Assembly: GCA_949283305.1 (NCBI GenBank) | Contig: CASDRU010000007.1 | Span: forward strand, 1-50,283 | Direction of reading: 5' to 3' | Origin: an uncultured Spirochaetales bacterium | GTDB lineage: Bacteria; Spirochaetota; Spirochaetia; Sphaerochaetales; Sphaerochaetaceae | DNA length: 50,283 bases | In this document: one piece after another, positions 26,084 to 33,855 of the stretch | Layout: each line of letters opens with the position of its first letter | How positions within the stretch are numbered: the first letter of the stretch is position 1 | Position numbers and translations under genes: made by a program | The notes under the pieces: model-generated | The model's database searches: none | Seen by the model: only the letters and a program-made list of their open reading frames with translations | Told to the model about the DNA's origin: nothing

Positions 26084-26539
26084 TCAGGAAAAGTCTTTCT
26101 CCATTTTTTCACGCTCGGAAGAAGAATAAAGCTGAGGCACGGTATTATATCTGACATTATCGTCTTCTTTTTCTTTCTTCTCTCTCTTCAGCCTTTTCCT
26201 TTCTATCTTCTCAATATACTTTGCCTCTGCTTTGTTGATTCTGCTGTCTCTTTTCTTTCTCTCGCTTTCTCGTTTTTTAAGCGCAGAATGCATGCTTATT
26301 ATCACAAGGTACCATATTGCTGCGCACAGAAGATTCAAAAGCACTCTCAGCGTCAGATCAAATTTAGATGTGTTCATTGAGGAGATGAGCTCATCAAGCG
26401 AGACATATGACATTATGAGAGAGAAGAAAGAGGGGAGTATCCATATAGATCCCTCTCTTGTCAGCAGAAAGCGGAGGCTTGTAAGAAAAGACATGAAGAA
26501 AAATAGCAGTGTAAGAAGCGGTAATATGAAATAAGCCAA
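26084..26539 (-). CDS. Small membrane protein with a charged tail, function unknown
   Basis: About 151 residues: three hydrophobic segments in the first ~87 residues, then a strongly charged Lys/Arg/Glu tail likely in the cytoplasm. No family recognised. The TTG at 26539 is supported by AGAGGA 8 bases upstream; the in-frame ATG at residue 16 is an alternative. It leads the aroK-aroC-XPB run and is divergent from the dGTPase gene. Confidence 0.6.
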   Translation of the reverse strand: MAYFILPLLTLLFFFMSFLTSLRFLLTREGSIWILPSFFSLIMSYVSLDELISSMNTSKFDLTLRVLLNLLCAAIWYLVIISMHSALKKRESERKKRDSRINKAEAKYIEKIERKRLKREKKEKEDDNVRYNTVPQLYSSSEREKMEKDFS

Positions 26540-26540
26540 C

Positions 26541-26569
26541 TTTAATTTCCTCTTCTCCTATGCTAACAT
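26541..26569 (+). promoter_or_regulatory. Possible dgt promoter, leaderless type
   Basis: TTTAAT (26541-26546), 17-base spacer, TAACAT (26564-26569), then 7 bases to the ATG at 26577. Moderate match; no Shine-Dalgarno. Confidence 0.45.
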
Positions 26570-26576
26570 TTATTTC

Positions 26577-27734
26577 ATGGTAAGACTACAAAATGATGAA
26601 AGGATTCTTCCTTATTTGAAGAAAAGGGAAATAAAAAGGGCAGAGGATATCAGGGGAGAGTATTATCGTGATACGACCAAGATTCTCCATTCATCCCCAT
26701 TCAGAAGGCTCAAGCATAAGACGCAGGTCTTCTTTTCTCCGAGCAATGATCATATCTGCACAAGAATCGAGCATGTTCTCCATGTTGCCTCGATTGCTTC
26801 CACCATAGCCCGCCCTCTCTCTCTTGATACTGAGCTTACCTGGGCAATAGGACTTGCCCATGATCTCGGGCATACTCCGTTTGGACATGTAGGAGAAAGG
26901 ATAATAAGCTCGCTAATGGAAAAAGACGGGCTTGATCCATTCGAGCATGAGATAAACAGTATCCGCGTTGTTGATTTTCTTGCAGACAACGGAAGGGGCC
27001 TTAATTTGACATATGCAGTCCGCGATGGAATAATCTCTCATAACGGTGAGGCGCTCAGTCAGAAAATGAGTCCTACATTCACAGTGAAGGACATTGAAAA
27101 GATAAAATCGAGAAAGCATCTTGTTCCGGCAACATATGAAGGGGTTATAGTCCGTTTTTCCGATGCGATTGCATACCTTGGCCGTGATTATGAGGATGCG
27201 ACCAGACTGGGCCTTTTGAAAGGCAAAAGCCTTCCTCTTGCTGTTACAAGAAGACTTGGAGAGAGCAACAGCCAGATAATCAACACTCTTGTCTATGACA
27301 TCATAGACAATGCCAGAGAAGGCGAGATTGGCTTTTCATCTGAAGTCTATGATGCAGTAAAGGAAATGAGCCGCTTCAATTATGAGAACATCTATAAGTC
27401 CGAGCTCCTCAATGGCTATAACAGATATTTCATGAGGCTCATCACACTCGTAGTCAGCTACCTTAAAGAGATATATTCATCCTATGCTCTTGATGAGAAG
27501 GGCTATATGAGTGAGCACAACATGCTTGCAGCCGGCTTTTATCATCATATTGCAGAAATGTATCCTGTATATATGGAAAGGGAGAAAAGCGATAAAAGAA
27601 TAATCTATGACTATGTCTCTGGAATGACTGACAACTTCATTCTTGATTCTGCAAATGAGATATTGAAGCCGGAGCATCTGAATGATGAGATAGAAAAGAG
27701 CCAGACCGGAAAATGGTTTGATGCAAAGGCCTAG
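26577..27734 (+). CDS. dgt: dGTP triphosphohydrolase-like HD-domain protein
   Basis: Members of this family cleave triphosphate from dGTP or other dNTPs and so limit dNTP pools. The 385-residue protein has SSPFRRLKHKTQVF (23-60 region), the HD metal residues in RIEHVLHVASIA and GLAHDLGHTPFGHVGE, and a distal Asp in RFSDAIAYLGRD. It belongs to the shorter type-2 group, for which dNTP specificity differs between members. It lies beside, and converges on, nrdR, the repressor of ribonucleotide reductase genes, so dNTP supply and removal are encoded together. Confidence 0.92.
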   Translation: MVRLQNDERILPYLKKREIKRAEDIRGEYYRDTTKILHSSPFRRLKHKTQVFFSPSNDHICTRIEHVLHVASIASTIARPLSLDTELTWAIGLAHDLGHTPFGHVGERIISSLMEKDGLDPFEHEINSIRVVDFLADNGRGLNLTYAVRDGIISHNGEALSQKMSPTFTVKDIEKIKSRKHLVPATYEGVIVRFSDAIAYLGRDYEDATRLGLLKGKSLPLAVTRRLGESNSQIINTLVYDIIDNAREGEIGFSSEVYDAVKEMSRFNYENIYKSELLNGYNRYFMRLITLVVSYLKEIYSSYALDEKGYMSEHNMLAAGFYHHIAEMYPVYMEREKSDKRIIYDYVSGMTDNFILDSANEILKPEHLNDEIEKSQTGKWFDAKA

Positions 27735-28192
27735 CTCTCTTTAGCTATTTTCTCTATTTCCTCTATAAAGCGCTCAAGAGAGTCAAAAGCCCTGTAGACT
27801 GCGGCAAAGCGGACATATGCGACATGATTGAGCTTATACAGCTCTTTCAGTGTCTCTTCTCCAATCTGCACGCTTGTAACTGTTCTCTTGCTTCCCGCAA
27901 GATCATGGATTCTGTTTTCTATGTTGTCAAGTGTCTCTTTAAGCCTTTCCGGATCAATGGCTATTTTCTCTGTGCAGGCCCTGATTCCACGTTCAACCTT
28001 GTTGATATCGAAATTCTGATGCTTGCCGTCTTTTTTTATGACAACAATCGGCTTAAGCTCAACTTTCTCATAGCTTGTAAAGCGGCATCCGCATTCAAGG
28101 CATTCCCTTCTTCTTCTGATTGACAGCCCGTCCTTTGAGGGCCTGGATTCTAGCACTTTGTCTTCAAGTGAACCGCATCTGGGACATTTCAT
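27731..28192 (-). CDS. nrdR: Transcriptional repressor NrdR
   Basis: Zinc-ribbon/ATP-cone repressor of ribonucleotide reductase genes. 153 residues: CPRCGS at the N-terminus and CLECGCRF form the ribbon, followed by RRRRECLEC/TSYEKVE and the ATP-cone (VVIKKDGKHQNFDINKVERG). Its stop shares CTAG with the convergent dgt stop. The ATG follows a near-consensus promoter by 7 bases. Confidence 0.96.
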   Translation of the reverse strand: MKCPRCGSLEDKVLESRPSKDGLSIRRRRECLECGCRFTSYEKVELKPIVVIKKDGKHQNFDINKVERGIRACTEKIAIDPERLKETLDNIENRIHDLAGSKRTVTSVQIGEETLKELYKLNHVAYVRFAAVYRAFDSLERFIEEIEKIAKES

Positions 28193-28199
28193 GCATAAA

Positions 28200-28227
28200 A
28201 TTATATTTCAGCGAAAGAAAATGTCAA
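28200..28227 (-). promoter_or_regulatory. nrdR promoter, leaderless type, consensus
   Basis: On the minus strand: TTGACA (28222-28227), 16-base spacer, TATAAT (28200-28205), then exactly 7 bases to the ATG. Both hexamers are perfect consensus, making this the clearest leaderless case in the window. Confidence 0.8.
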
Positions 28228-28353
28228 ACAAAAAAATTTTTAATAAATATGTATAAAATATATATTAAAACTCTATTGTTTATATAAATAAGATATATTT
28301 TTATTATTTGATTCTGCTATTGAATTATATATTTAATATGATTTTAAAAATAT

Positions 28354-28382
28354 TTGACAGCATAATAACATTTTGTTAAAAT
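28354..28382 (+). promoter_or_regulatory. Promoter of the ACT-domain gene, leaderless type
   Basis: TTGACA (28354-28359), 17-base spacer, TAAAAT (28377-28382), then 7 bases to the ATG at 28390. No Shine-Dalgarno. Confidence 0.8.
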
Positions 28383-28389
28383 ACTAACA

Positions 28390-29052
28390 ATGACAATTTC
28401 ACAGGCTGTTAAAGAGATATTGAAGGACAATACCGTGATTTCTCAGATGCTTTCTGAGAATCTTCTTTCTGTTTCAACATATTCAAGAAGAATCAAGGCA
28501 AAGGTCGAGAGCCTTGTGGGCAAGAGCGTGAATGAATCTGCTATTGTGATGGCGCTTCGCCGTGCAGAAGAAGAGGCAAGGATAAGGGGAAAGAGAAAAA
28601 TAGATCTTGAGTATGAGATGATGATGAAGAGCAGCATCTTCGACATGAGCATAAAGAACACGGGGGAAAACAGCATAAAGATCATGGAAATTTTGAAGGA
28701 AGTGAGATCTGATTCCTCCGCATTCTTCAATTTCTCTCTCTCCCAGGAAGAGATAAACATAACGCTGAGCGAGAAATACAGGGCTCTGGTTGCTGAGAGG
28801 ATAAAGGAGTGCGATATAATCTCAAGGTGCATAAACCTTTCTGGAATAACAATCACATTTTCAGGAAATTTCCTTGAAACACCCGGGGTAATATATCTGG
28901 CTCTTTCGCGCCTTGCGAGGGATGGGGTGAATATTACGGAGATATTCTCAACTTTAAACGAGCTTACCTTCATAATAAACAGCGCTGATGCTGCGCGTGC
29001 ATACAGCGCTCTTGAGAGCTTCCTGCTTTCTGATTTCATCCAAGATATTTAA
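28390..29052 (+). CDS. ACT-domain protein, probable regulator
   Basis: A 220-residue protein with no clear enzyme motifs. Residues 1 to about 65 are helical and could be a winged-helix-like DNA-binding region (VSTYSRRIKAKVESLVG). The C-terminal ~70 residues read like an aspartokinase-type ACT domain (TFSGNFLETPGVIYLA, DGVNITEIFST, FIINSADAARAYSAL), which binds small ligands such as amino acids. A ligand-responsive regulator is plausible, but the ligand and target are unknown. It is transcribed alone, divergent from nrdR, and overlaps the convergent phosphatase-family gene by 17 bases. Confidence 0.75.
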   Translation: MTISQAVKEILKDNTVISQMLSENLLSVSTYSRRIKAKVESLVGKSVNESAIVMALRRAEEEARIRGKRKIDLEYEMMMKSSIFDMSIKNTGENSIKIMEILKEVRSDSSAFFNFSLSQEEINITLSEKYRALVAERIKECDIISRCINLSGITITFSGNFLETPGVIYLALSRLARDGVNITEIFSTLNELTFIINSADAARAYSALESFLLSDFIQDI

Positions 29053-29842
29053 TCTGCCTGATCACTATATCCACCATGCTTTCTTCTGCTGCAATGAATG
29101 GCATTTTTGCCTTCTTCCTTTCAATCAGGAATTCATCAGTGTATTCGACTCTGCTTCTGTCATAGTAGACGAGGCTGTAGTCGAAATAATTTAAAACAGC
29201 ATGGCTTGATGCTATATCCCAGCAATAGCATGCCTGGGTGACAGATGCGGCTATCTCTTCAAGGATTGCAGGAAAGAGATTATGAAGTATCGATGATCCG
29301 ATTGTCCTTATTTTCCCGTCAAAGGAAGAAAAATCATATTTCCTGATATCATGGCTTGTGAACATGATCTGAGAAAGATTTTCGTTTTTCTTTTTTTTAA
29401 AGACCTCAGCGCCGTTGATATAAAGCCTGTCTCCTGGAATAAGAGAAAGCTCCATCTTCTCTTCTCCTATGCCGTATCGGGGTGCAATTATGAATGCTCC
29501 GACGCTTTTTCTTTCCTTGTTCAGTATTCCAAGAGATATTGCCCAGCTTGCAAGGCCCTGCGAGTACATGTCTGTGCCGTCAATGGGATCTAGGACAAAT
29601 GTCAGCTCCGCATTCCTGTCAAAATCTGTCATCTCCTCCTCGCTGATGATGTTCGCCTGCGGGAAAAGGCTTTTTACACATTCTATCACCTGATGCGAGA
29701 TAAAAAGGTCAACTTCTGTCAGAACAGACCCGTCCTCCTTGAAATTCCTTTTGACATTCTTCTGCATTTTTCTCGCATATTCTCCAAGCTCTCTGAGCTT
29801 TTGGAAAAGAATATGGTAATTATCGTTTATTGCCATTTTCAT
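29036..29842 (-). CDS. Inositol monophosphatase-family protein
   Basis: A Mg2+-dependent sugar-phosphatase-fold enzyme of 268 residues. Metal and catalytic motifs: ISEEE, DPIDGTDMYSQG and, towards the C-terminus, WDIASSHAVL. Possible substrates are inositol phosphate, PAP (CysQ-like) or fructose 1,6-bisphosphate; motifs do not decide. The start is either ATG 29842, 8 bases after a TATAAA box, or ATG 29836, 8 bases after AAGG. It is divergent from mfd with an overlapping promoter. Confidence 0.85.
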   Translation of the reverse strand: MKMAINDNYHILFQKLRELGEYARKMQKNVKRNFKEDGSVLTEVDLFISHQVIECVKSLFPQANIISEEEMTDFDRNAELTFVLDPIDGTDMYSQGLASWAISLGILNKERKSVGAFIIAPRYGIGEEKMELSLIPGDRLYINGAEVFKKKKNENLSQIMFTSHDIRKYDFSSFDGKIRTIGSSILHNLFPAILEEIAASVTQACYCWDIASSHAVLNYFDYSLVYYDRSRVEYTDEFLIERKKAKMPFIAAEESMVDIVIRQIKYLG

Positions 29843-29858
29843 ACCTTTGCTTTATAGT
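29830..29858 (+). promoter_or_regulatory. mfd promoter, leaderless type; overlaps a divergent -10 box
   Basis: TTGCCA (29830-29835), 17-base spacer, TATAGT (29853-29858), then 6 bases to GTG 29865. On the minus strand TATAAA (29851-29856) could serve the phosphatase-family gene, 8 bases before its first ATG, so the two -10 boxes share four base pairs. The minus-strand -35 box is weak. Confidence 0.6.
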
Positions 29859-29864
29859 CATAGC

Positions 29865-32800
29865 GTGAGCGCGGAATTAGACCAGATTATTGATGATTAT
29901 ATAAGAAACAGCTCCTGCTTTAAAGCAGTGAAGAAAGATTCAGGTCAGATTAAAGCAGATGGAATAAGCTCATATCCGCTTTCACGCCTTGTCTATCATA
30001 TTGCAAAGGTCAAGGGAGAGAAGACATTTGCCGTTCTTGCAACCGAGGATGGAGCGAGAAATCTCTATCAGGACCTGGCAAAAGTAAAAGATATCCCAGT
30101 AATTTATTATCCATCAAGCGGAAGGGCTTTATATTCAACAAGCCAGACCCTTGAGGGAGAGATAGAGCAGAAGAAAGCTCTTGAAGAGATAACTGAAAGG
30201 AAAAAAGCCCTTGTAATCCTTTCCCTGCGCTCGCTCCTTGTTCCCGCTCTTGATATAAAAGACACGCTCTCTCTTGAAATCATCATCAAAAAAGGCGATA
30301 CGCTTGATCTTGAGAAAACAGCCAAGGAGCTGGCTGAAAGCGGATATACAAGATGCGGCAACTGCTATGAGATGGGAACATTCTCCCTTCGTGGTGAAGT
30401 GCTGGACATATTCCCCTTTACAAGCAGCGTTCCGGTGAGAATCTACACAGAATGGGATGAGGTTGTAAAGATCTCCACTTTTGATGCACTCAGTCAGCAG
30501 AGCGAGGGAGAGCTGAAGAAAATAGCAATACCACGCCTTGACAGAAAGGATGATGTCAAATACGTCCATTTTGACCAGTATGTCTCTTTCTCATCGTATA
30601 TGTGTTTTCTTGGTATGGAAAGGCTCTATAGCAGCGCAAAGGCAGTTGTACGTGAGGCAGAGGAACGCTATAAGATTGCATACAGGGAAAAAAGAGAGGT
30701 GAACATCCCGTCAAAAGAAGTTCTTTCTTTTGACTCTCTGATTTCAGGAAGCAGGAATGCTCTTCTTGTCTATGACATTGTTCAAAATACATATCATCAT
30801 TTCTCTGTCACTCTTTCCCGTTCATATTTTGGAAATGTGAAATATTTCAAGGAAGATGTTTCTGCCCTTGTTTCAAATGACTGGAAAATCTTCATCATAA
30901 GTCCATCTGCAACTCAGAAGGAAAGGCTTGATGCAATATTCCGTGACATGGGACTGAATATAGCTGTCGATAAGATTTCTTCCGGCTTCCAAATCGATGC
31001 ACTAAGTCTCCTTGTCGTGCTTGACAACGAGATCTTCGGAAGGAGAAAGCAGAGAAATGAAAAGCTCATTGAGACCTCATCTTCTCAGCTTGATTCCTTT
31101 GTGGATCTCAAGAGCGGTGATTATGTGGTCCATGTGAATTATGGAATAGGGCGCTTTGTGAAGATTGAGAGAGTCAAGACCTTCAACACAGAGCGCGATT
31201 ACATAAAAATAGAATACCAGGACAAGGAATTCCTGTATGTACCGATTGAACAGACAAACCTAGTTCAGAAATATATCGGAAACCAGGGCAATGCACCCAG
31301 GCTTGAAAAGCTCGGCTCACAGAGCTGGAGCAAGAAAAAAGAAAGAGCAAGAAAGAATGCTGAAGAACTTGCGAAGAGCCTCATTGCCCTTTATGCAAAG
31401 CGTCAGGCAAGCCATGGAATTGCTTTTGAAAAGGATACGGACTGGCAGCTTGAGTTTGAAGCATCCTTTCCATTTGAAGAGACACCGGACCAGATAAAAT
31501 GCCTTGCTGAGATAAAGAAGGACATGGAAAGCGATATGATCATGGACCGCCTGATATGCGGGGATGTAGGATACGGAAAGACAGAGCTCGCCTTCCGTGC
31601 AGCCTTCAAGGCCGTGATGAGCGGGCATCAGGTAGCATTCCTTGCCCCGACTGTGATTCTTGCAGAGCAGCACTACAACACATTCCTTGAGCGTCTTGGG
31701 CGCTTTCCGTTCAAGGCTGCGCTTTTAACCAGATTCACATCCTCAGCCCAGAGCAGAAGGATAACAAAGGAGGTGAAGGAAGGAAAGATTGACGTGCTTT
31801 TTGGCACGCATAAGATTTTAAGGAACATAAGCTATAAGAGTCTTGGTCTCCTGGTTGTTGATGAGGAGCAGAGATTCGGAGTAAAGGACAAGGAGAGGAT
31901 AAAGGAGATGAGGAGCAACATTGACTGCCTGACACTCTCTGCAACTCCTATTCCAAGAACACTTTACATGTCACTGCTGAAAGTACGTTCAATGAGTCTT
32001 CTTACAACAGCTCCAAGAGAGCGTCAGAGCATTGAGACATATATACAGGGCTATGATGTTTCTGTTGCTGTTGATGCAATAAAAAGGGAGCTTGAGCGAG
32101 CTGGTCAGGTTTTCTATCTTCATAACAGGATAGAGGACCTTGAGGATATAAAAAGGATGCTCTCGTCTTATCTCCCATCTGCAATCATAGAGTATGCTCA
32201 CGGACAGATGGAAGCAGAGAATCTTGAGGATATAATGCACCGCTTCATATATGAGGGAGTACAGGTGCTTGTAAGCACTACGATAATCGAAAACGGAATC
32301 AACATCCCGAATGTCAACACCATAATAATCGACAGGGCGGACAGGCTCGGACTTGCGCAGCTTTATCAGCTGAGAGGAAGGGTAGGAAGAAGTGACAGAA
32401 AAGCATATTGCTACCTTTTTTATCCAAAGGATATGGACTTGAATGATGATGCGGTCAAAAGACTGAGAGTGATGAGTGAGAACACGGCACTCGGATCCGG
32501 GTTCAAAATCGCAATGAAGGATATGGAAATCAGGGGGGCTGGGAATATTCTCGGCAGGGAGCAGAGCGGACATCTTGAGGCAGTCGGACTTGATATGTAC
32601 CTGAAAATCCTTGAAGAGGAGATTGAGCGTCAGATGAGCGCCAATCCTGAAGAAAAGAGAGAGGTCATGCTCGAGCTTGAATATACAGGATACATCCCTG
32701 ACTCATACATCATGGATGCAGAGGTCAAGTTCGATGTATATAAGAAGATTGCCTCAATAAAGAGCGAGGAGGAAAAAGACAGCATAATCAATGAACTTGA

Positions 32801-33098
32801 AAACAGGTTCGGCCCTCTTCCTGAGGAAGTTGAGAATCTTCTTTCGATTGCTGAGATCAAAGTCATTGCAAGAAAGCTCGACATCTACCATATAAAGGAG
32901 AGGTCAGGTATAATCGAGTTCGAGCTCTCACGCATGTCCTCTGTGAACCCTGAGCGTCTTGTACGTCTTATCCAGCTTTCAGGCGGAAATGTCATGATTG
33001 ATCCAAGACGCATGAATTTCATCAAGATGAGATGTGAGAGCATAAACTTGAAGGACAAGGCCGTCTTCATTCTAGAACAGCTTAGGAGACTGATATGA
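29865..33098 (+). CDS. mfd: Transcription-repair coupling factor Mfd
   Basis: Removes RNA polymerase stalled at DNA damage and recruits UvrA. About 1077 residues, a little shorter than E. coli Mfd. The UvrB-like N-terminal module includes YPSSGRALYS and GEVLDIFPF. A CarD-like RNA-polymerase-binding domain follows (about 405-460, GDYVVHVNYGIGRF). The translocase has GDVGYGKTELAFRAAF (about 565), DEEQRFGVKDKE, LSATPIPRTL and QLRGRVGRS, and the C-terminal TRCF domain comes last. The frame is open 6 codons upstream, but GTG 29865 is chosen because the -10 box ends 6 bases before it; the earlier TTG lies inside the promoter spacer. Coupled to trmB. Confidence 0.96.
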   Translation: MSAELDQIIDDYIRNSSCFKAVKKDSGQIKADGISSYPLSRLVYHIAKVKGEKTFAVLATEDGARNLYQDLAKVKDIPVIYYPSSGRALYSTSQTLEGEIEQKKALEEITERKKALVILSLRSLLVPALDIKDTLSLEIIIKKGDTLDLEKTAKELAESGYTRCGNCYEMGTFSLRGEVLDIFPFTSSVPVRIYTEWDEVVKISTFDALSQQSEGELKKIAIPRLDRKDDVKYVHFDQYVSFSSYMCFLGMERLYSSAKAVVREAEERYKIAYREKREVNIPSKEVLSFDSLISGSRNALLVYDIVQNTYHHFSVTLSRSYFGNVKYFKEDVSALVSNDWKIFIISPSATQKERLDAIFRDMGLNIAVDKISSGFQIDALSLLVVLDNEIFGRRKQRNEKLIETSSSQLDSFVDLKSGDYVVHVNYGIGRFVKIERVKTFNTERDYIKIEYQDKEFLYVPIEQTNLVQKYIGNQGNAPRLEKLGSQSWSKKKERARKNAEELAKSLIALYAKRQASHGIAFEKDTDWQLEFEASFPFEETPDQIKCLAEIKKDMESDMIMDRLICGDVGYGKTELAFRAAFKAVMSGHQVAFLAPTVILAEQHYNTFLERLGRFPFKAALLTRFTSSAQSRRITKEVKEGKIDVLFGTHKILRNISYKSLGLLVVDEEQRFGVKDKERIKEMRSNIDCLTLSATPIPRTLYMSLLKVRSMSLLTTAPRERQSIETYIQGYDVSVAVDAIKRELERAGQVFYLHNRIEDLEDIKRMLSSYLPSAIIEYAHGQMEAENLEDIMHRFIYEGVQVLVSTTIIENGINIPNVNTIIIDRADRLGLAQLYQLRGRVGRSDRKAYCYLFYPKDMDLNDDAVKRLRVMSENTALGSGFKIAMKDMEIRGAGNILGREQSGHLEAVGLDMYLKILEEEIERQMSANPEEKREVMLELEYTGYIPDSYIMDAEVKFDVYKKIASIKSEEEKDSIINELENRFGPLPEEVENLLSIAEIKVIARKLDIYHIKERSGIIEFELSRMSSVNPERLVRLIQLSGGNVMIDPRRMNFIKMRCESINLKDKAVFILEQLRRLI

Positions 33099-33808
33099 TT
33101 GCAAGCAGGATTATGGATATAGAAGTCCGCCGCGATGACAACAAACGGGATATAAAGAGCTATGTGCTGAGAAGCAACACCCTTGATGAGAAGGATAAGG
33201 AGATTTTGGAAAAATACGGGGAAAATCATCTGCTTTTTTTTGACGATATCGATAAAATAGACTCTTCCTCGGTTTTCTTGAACAGCAATCCCCTTGTAAT
33301 GGAGATAGGATTCGGGATGGGGGACAGCACGCTAAAGATTGCGATGATGAATGAGAATGTGAACTACATAGCACTTGATGTCTATCTTGATGGGGTCATC
33401 AAACTCTTGAAGAACACAGCAGAGCTTGATGTTAGGAATCTCAGGATTATGCGCTTTAATGCAGTGGATGTCCTGACCTGCAAGGTCTCTGATGATTCTG
33501 TTGACGGTTTTCATATTTTCTTTCCGGATCCGTGGATGAAGAAACGCCATCATAAGAGAAGACTAATGAATCCTTCCTTCATTAATCTGCTTGCAAGAAA
33601 GCTAAAAAAGGGCGGATATATTTATTTTGTCTCTGACTGGGAAGAGTATGCCGATGAGGTGCTTGATCTTATGAGCAGGAATGAAAGCCTTGTTAATCCA
33701 TACACCGGCTTTGCTCCTCCGGTCAAATGGAGGCCTAGCACGAAGTTCGAGAAGAAAGGGCTAGAGAAGGATCATTTGATAAAAGAAATCTGGTTTGAGA
33801 AAAGATGA
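33095..33808 (+). CDS. trmB: tRNA (guanine-N7)-methyltransferase
   Basis: Makes m7G46 in tRNA variable loops using SAM. 237 residues with VMEIGFGMGDSTL (SAM site), NYIALDVYLDGV, the family hallmark FPDPWMKKRHHKRRL, and the C-terminal FEKKGLEKDH. The first ATG overlaps the mfd stop by 4 bases. The ~60 residues before the SAM motif are typical. A terminator follows 7 bases after the stop. Confidence 0.95.
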   Translation: MIASRIMDIEVRRDDNKRDIKSYVLRSNTLDEKDKEILEKYGENHLLFFDDIDKIDSSSVFLNSNPLVMEIGFGMGDSTLKIAMMNENVNYIALDVYLDGVIKLLKNTAELDVRNLRIMRFNAVDVLTCKVSDDSVDGFHIFFPDPWMKKRHHKRRLMNPSFINLLARKLKKGGYIYFVSDWEEYADEVLDLMSRNESLVNPYTGFAPPVKWRPSTKFEKKGLEKDHLIKEIWFEKR

Positions 33809-33815
33809 ATGAAAA

Positions 33816-33835
33816 CGGGCTGCGCCTGCAGCCCG
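33816..33835. terminator. Shared terminator between trmB and the EF-G-like gene
   Basis: CGGGCTGC and GCAGCCCG form a perfect 8-bp stem with loop GCCT. On the plus strand CTTCTCTTTATT follows; on the minus strand TTTTC follows. It can act in both directions. Confidence 0.75.
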
Positions 33836-33855
33836 CTTCTCTTTATTATTTATAA

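Noticed and set aside
28443-29039. 198-codon minus-strand open frame opposite the ACT-domain gene
   Set aside because: The plus-strand frame has a near-consensus promoter and a recognisable domain; the minus-strand frame has neither. Both cannot be well supported.
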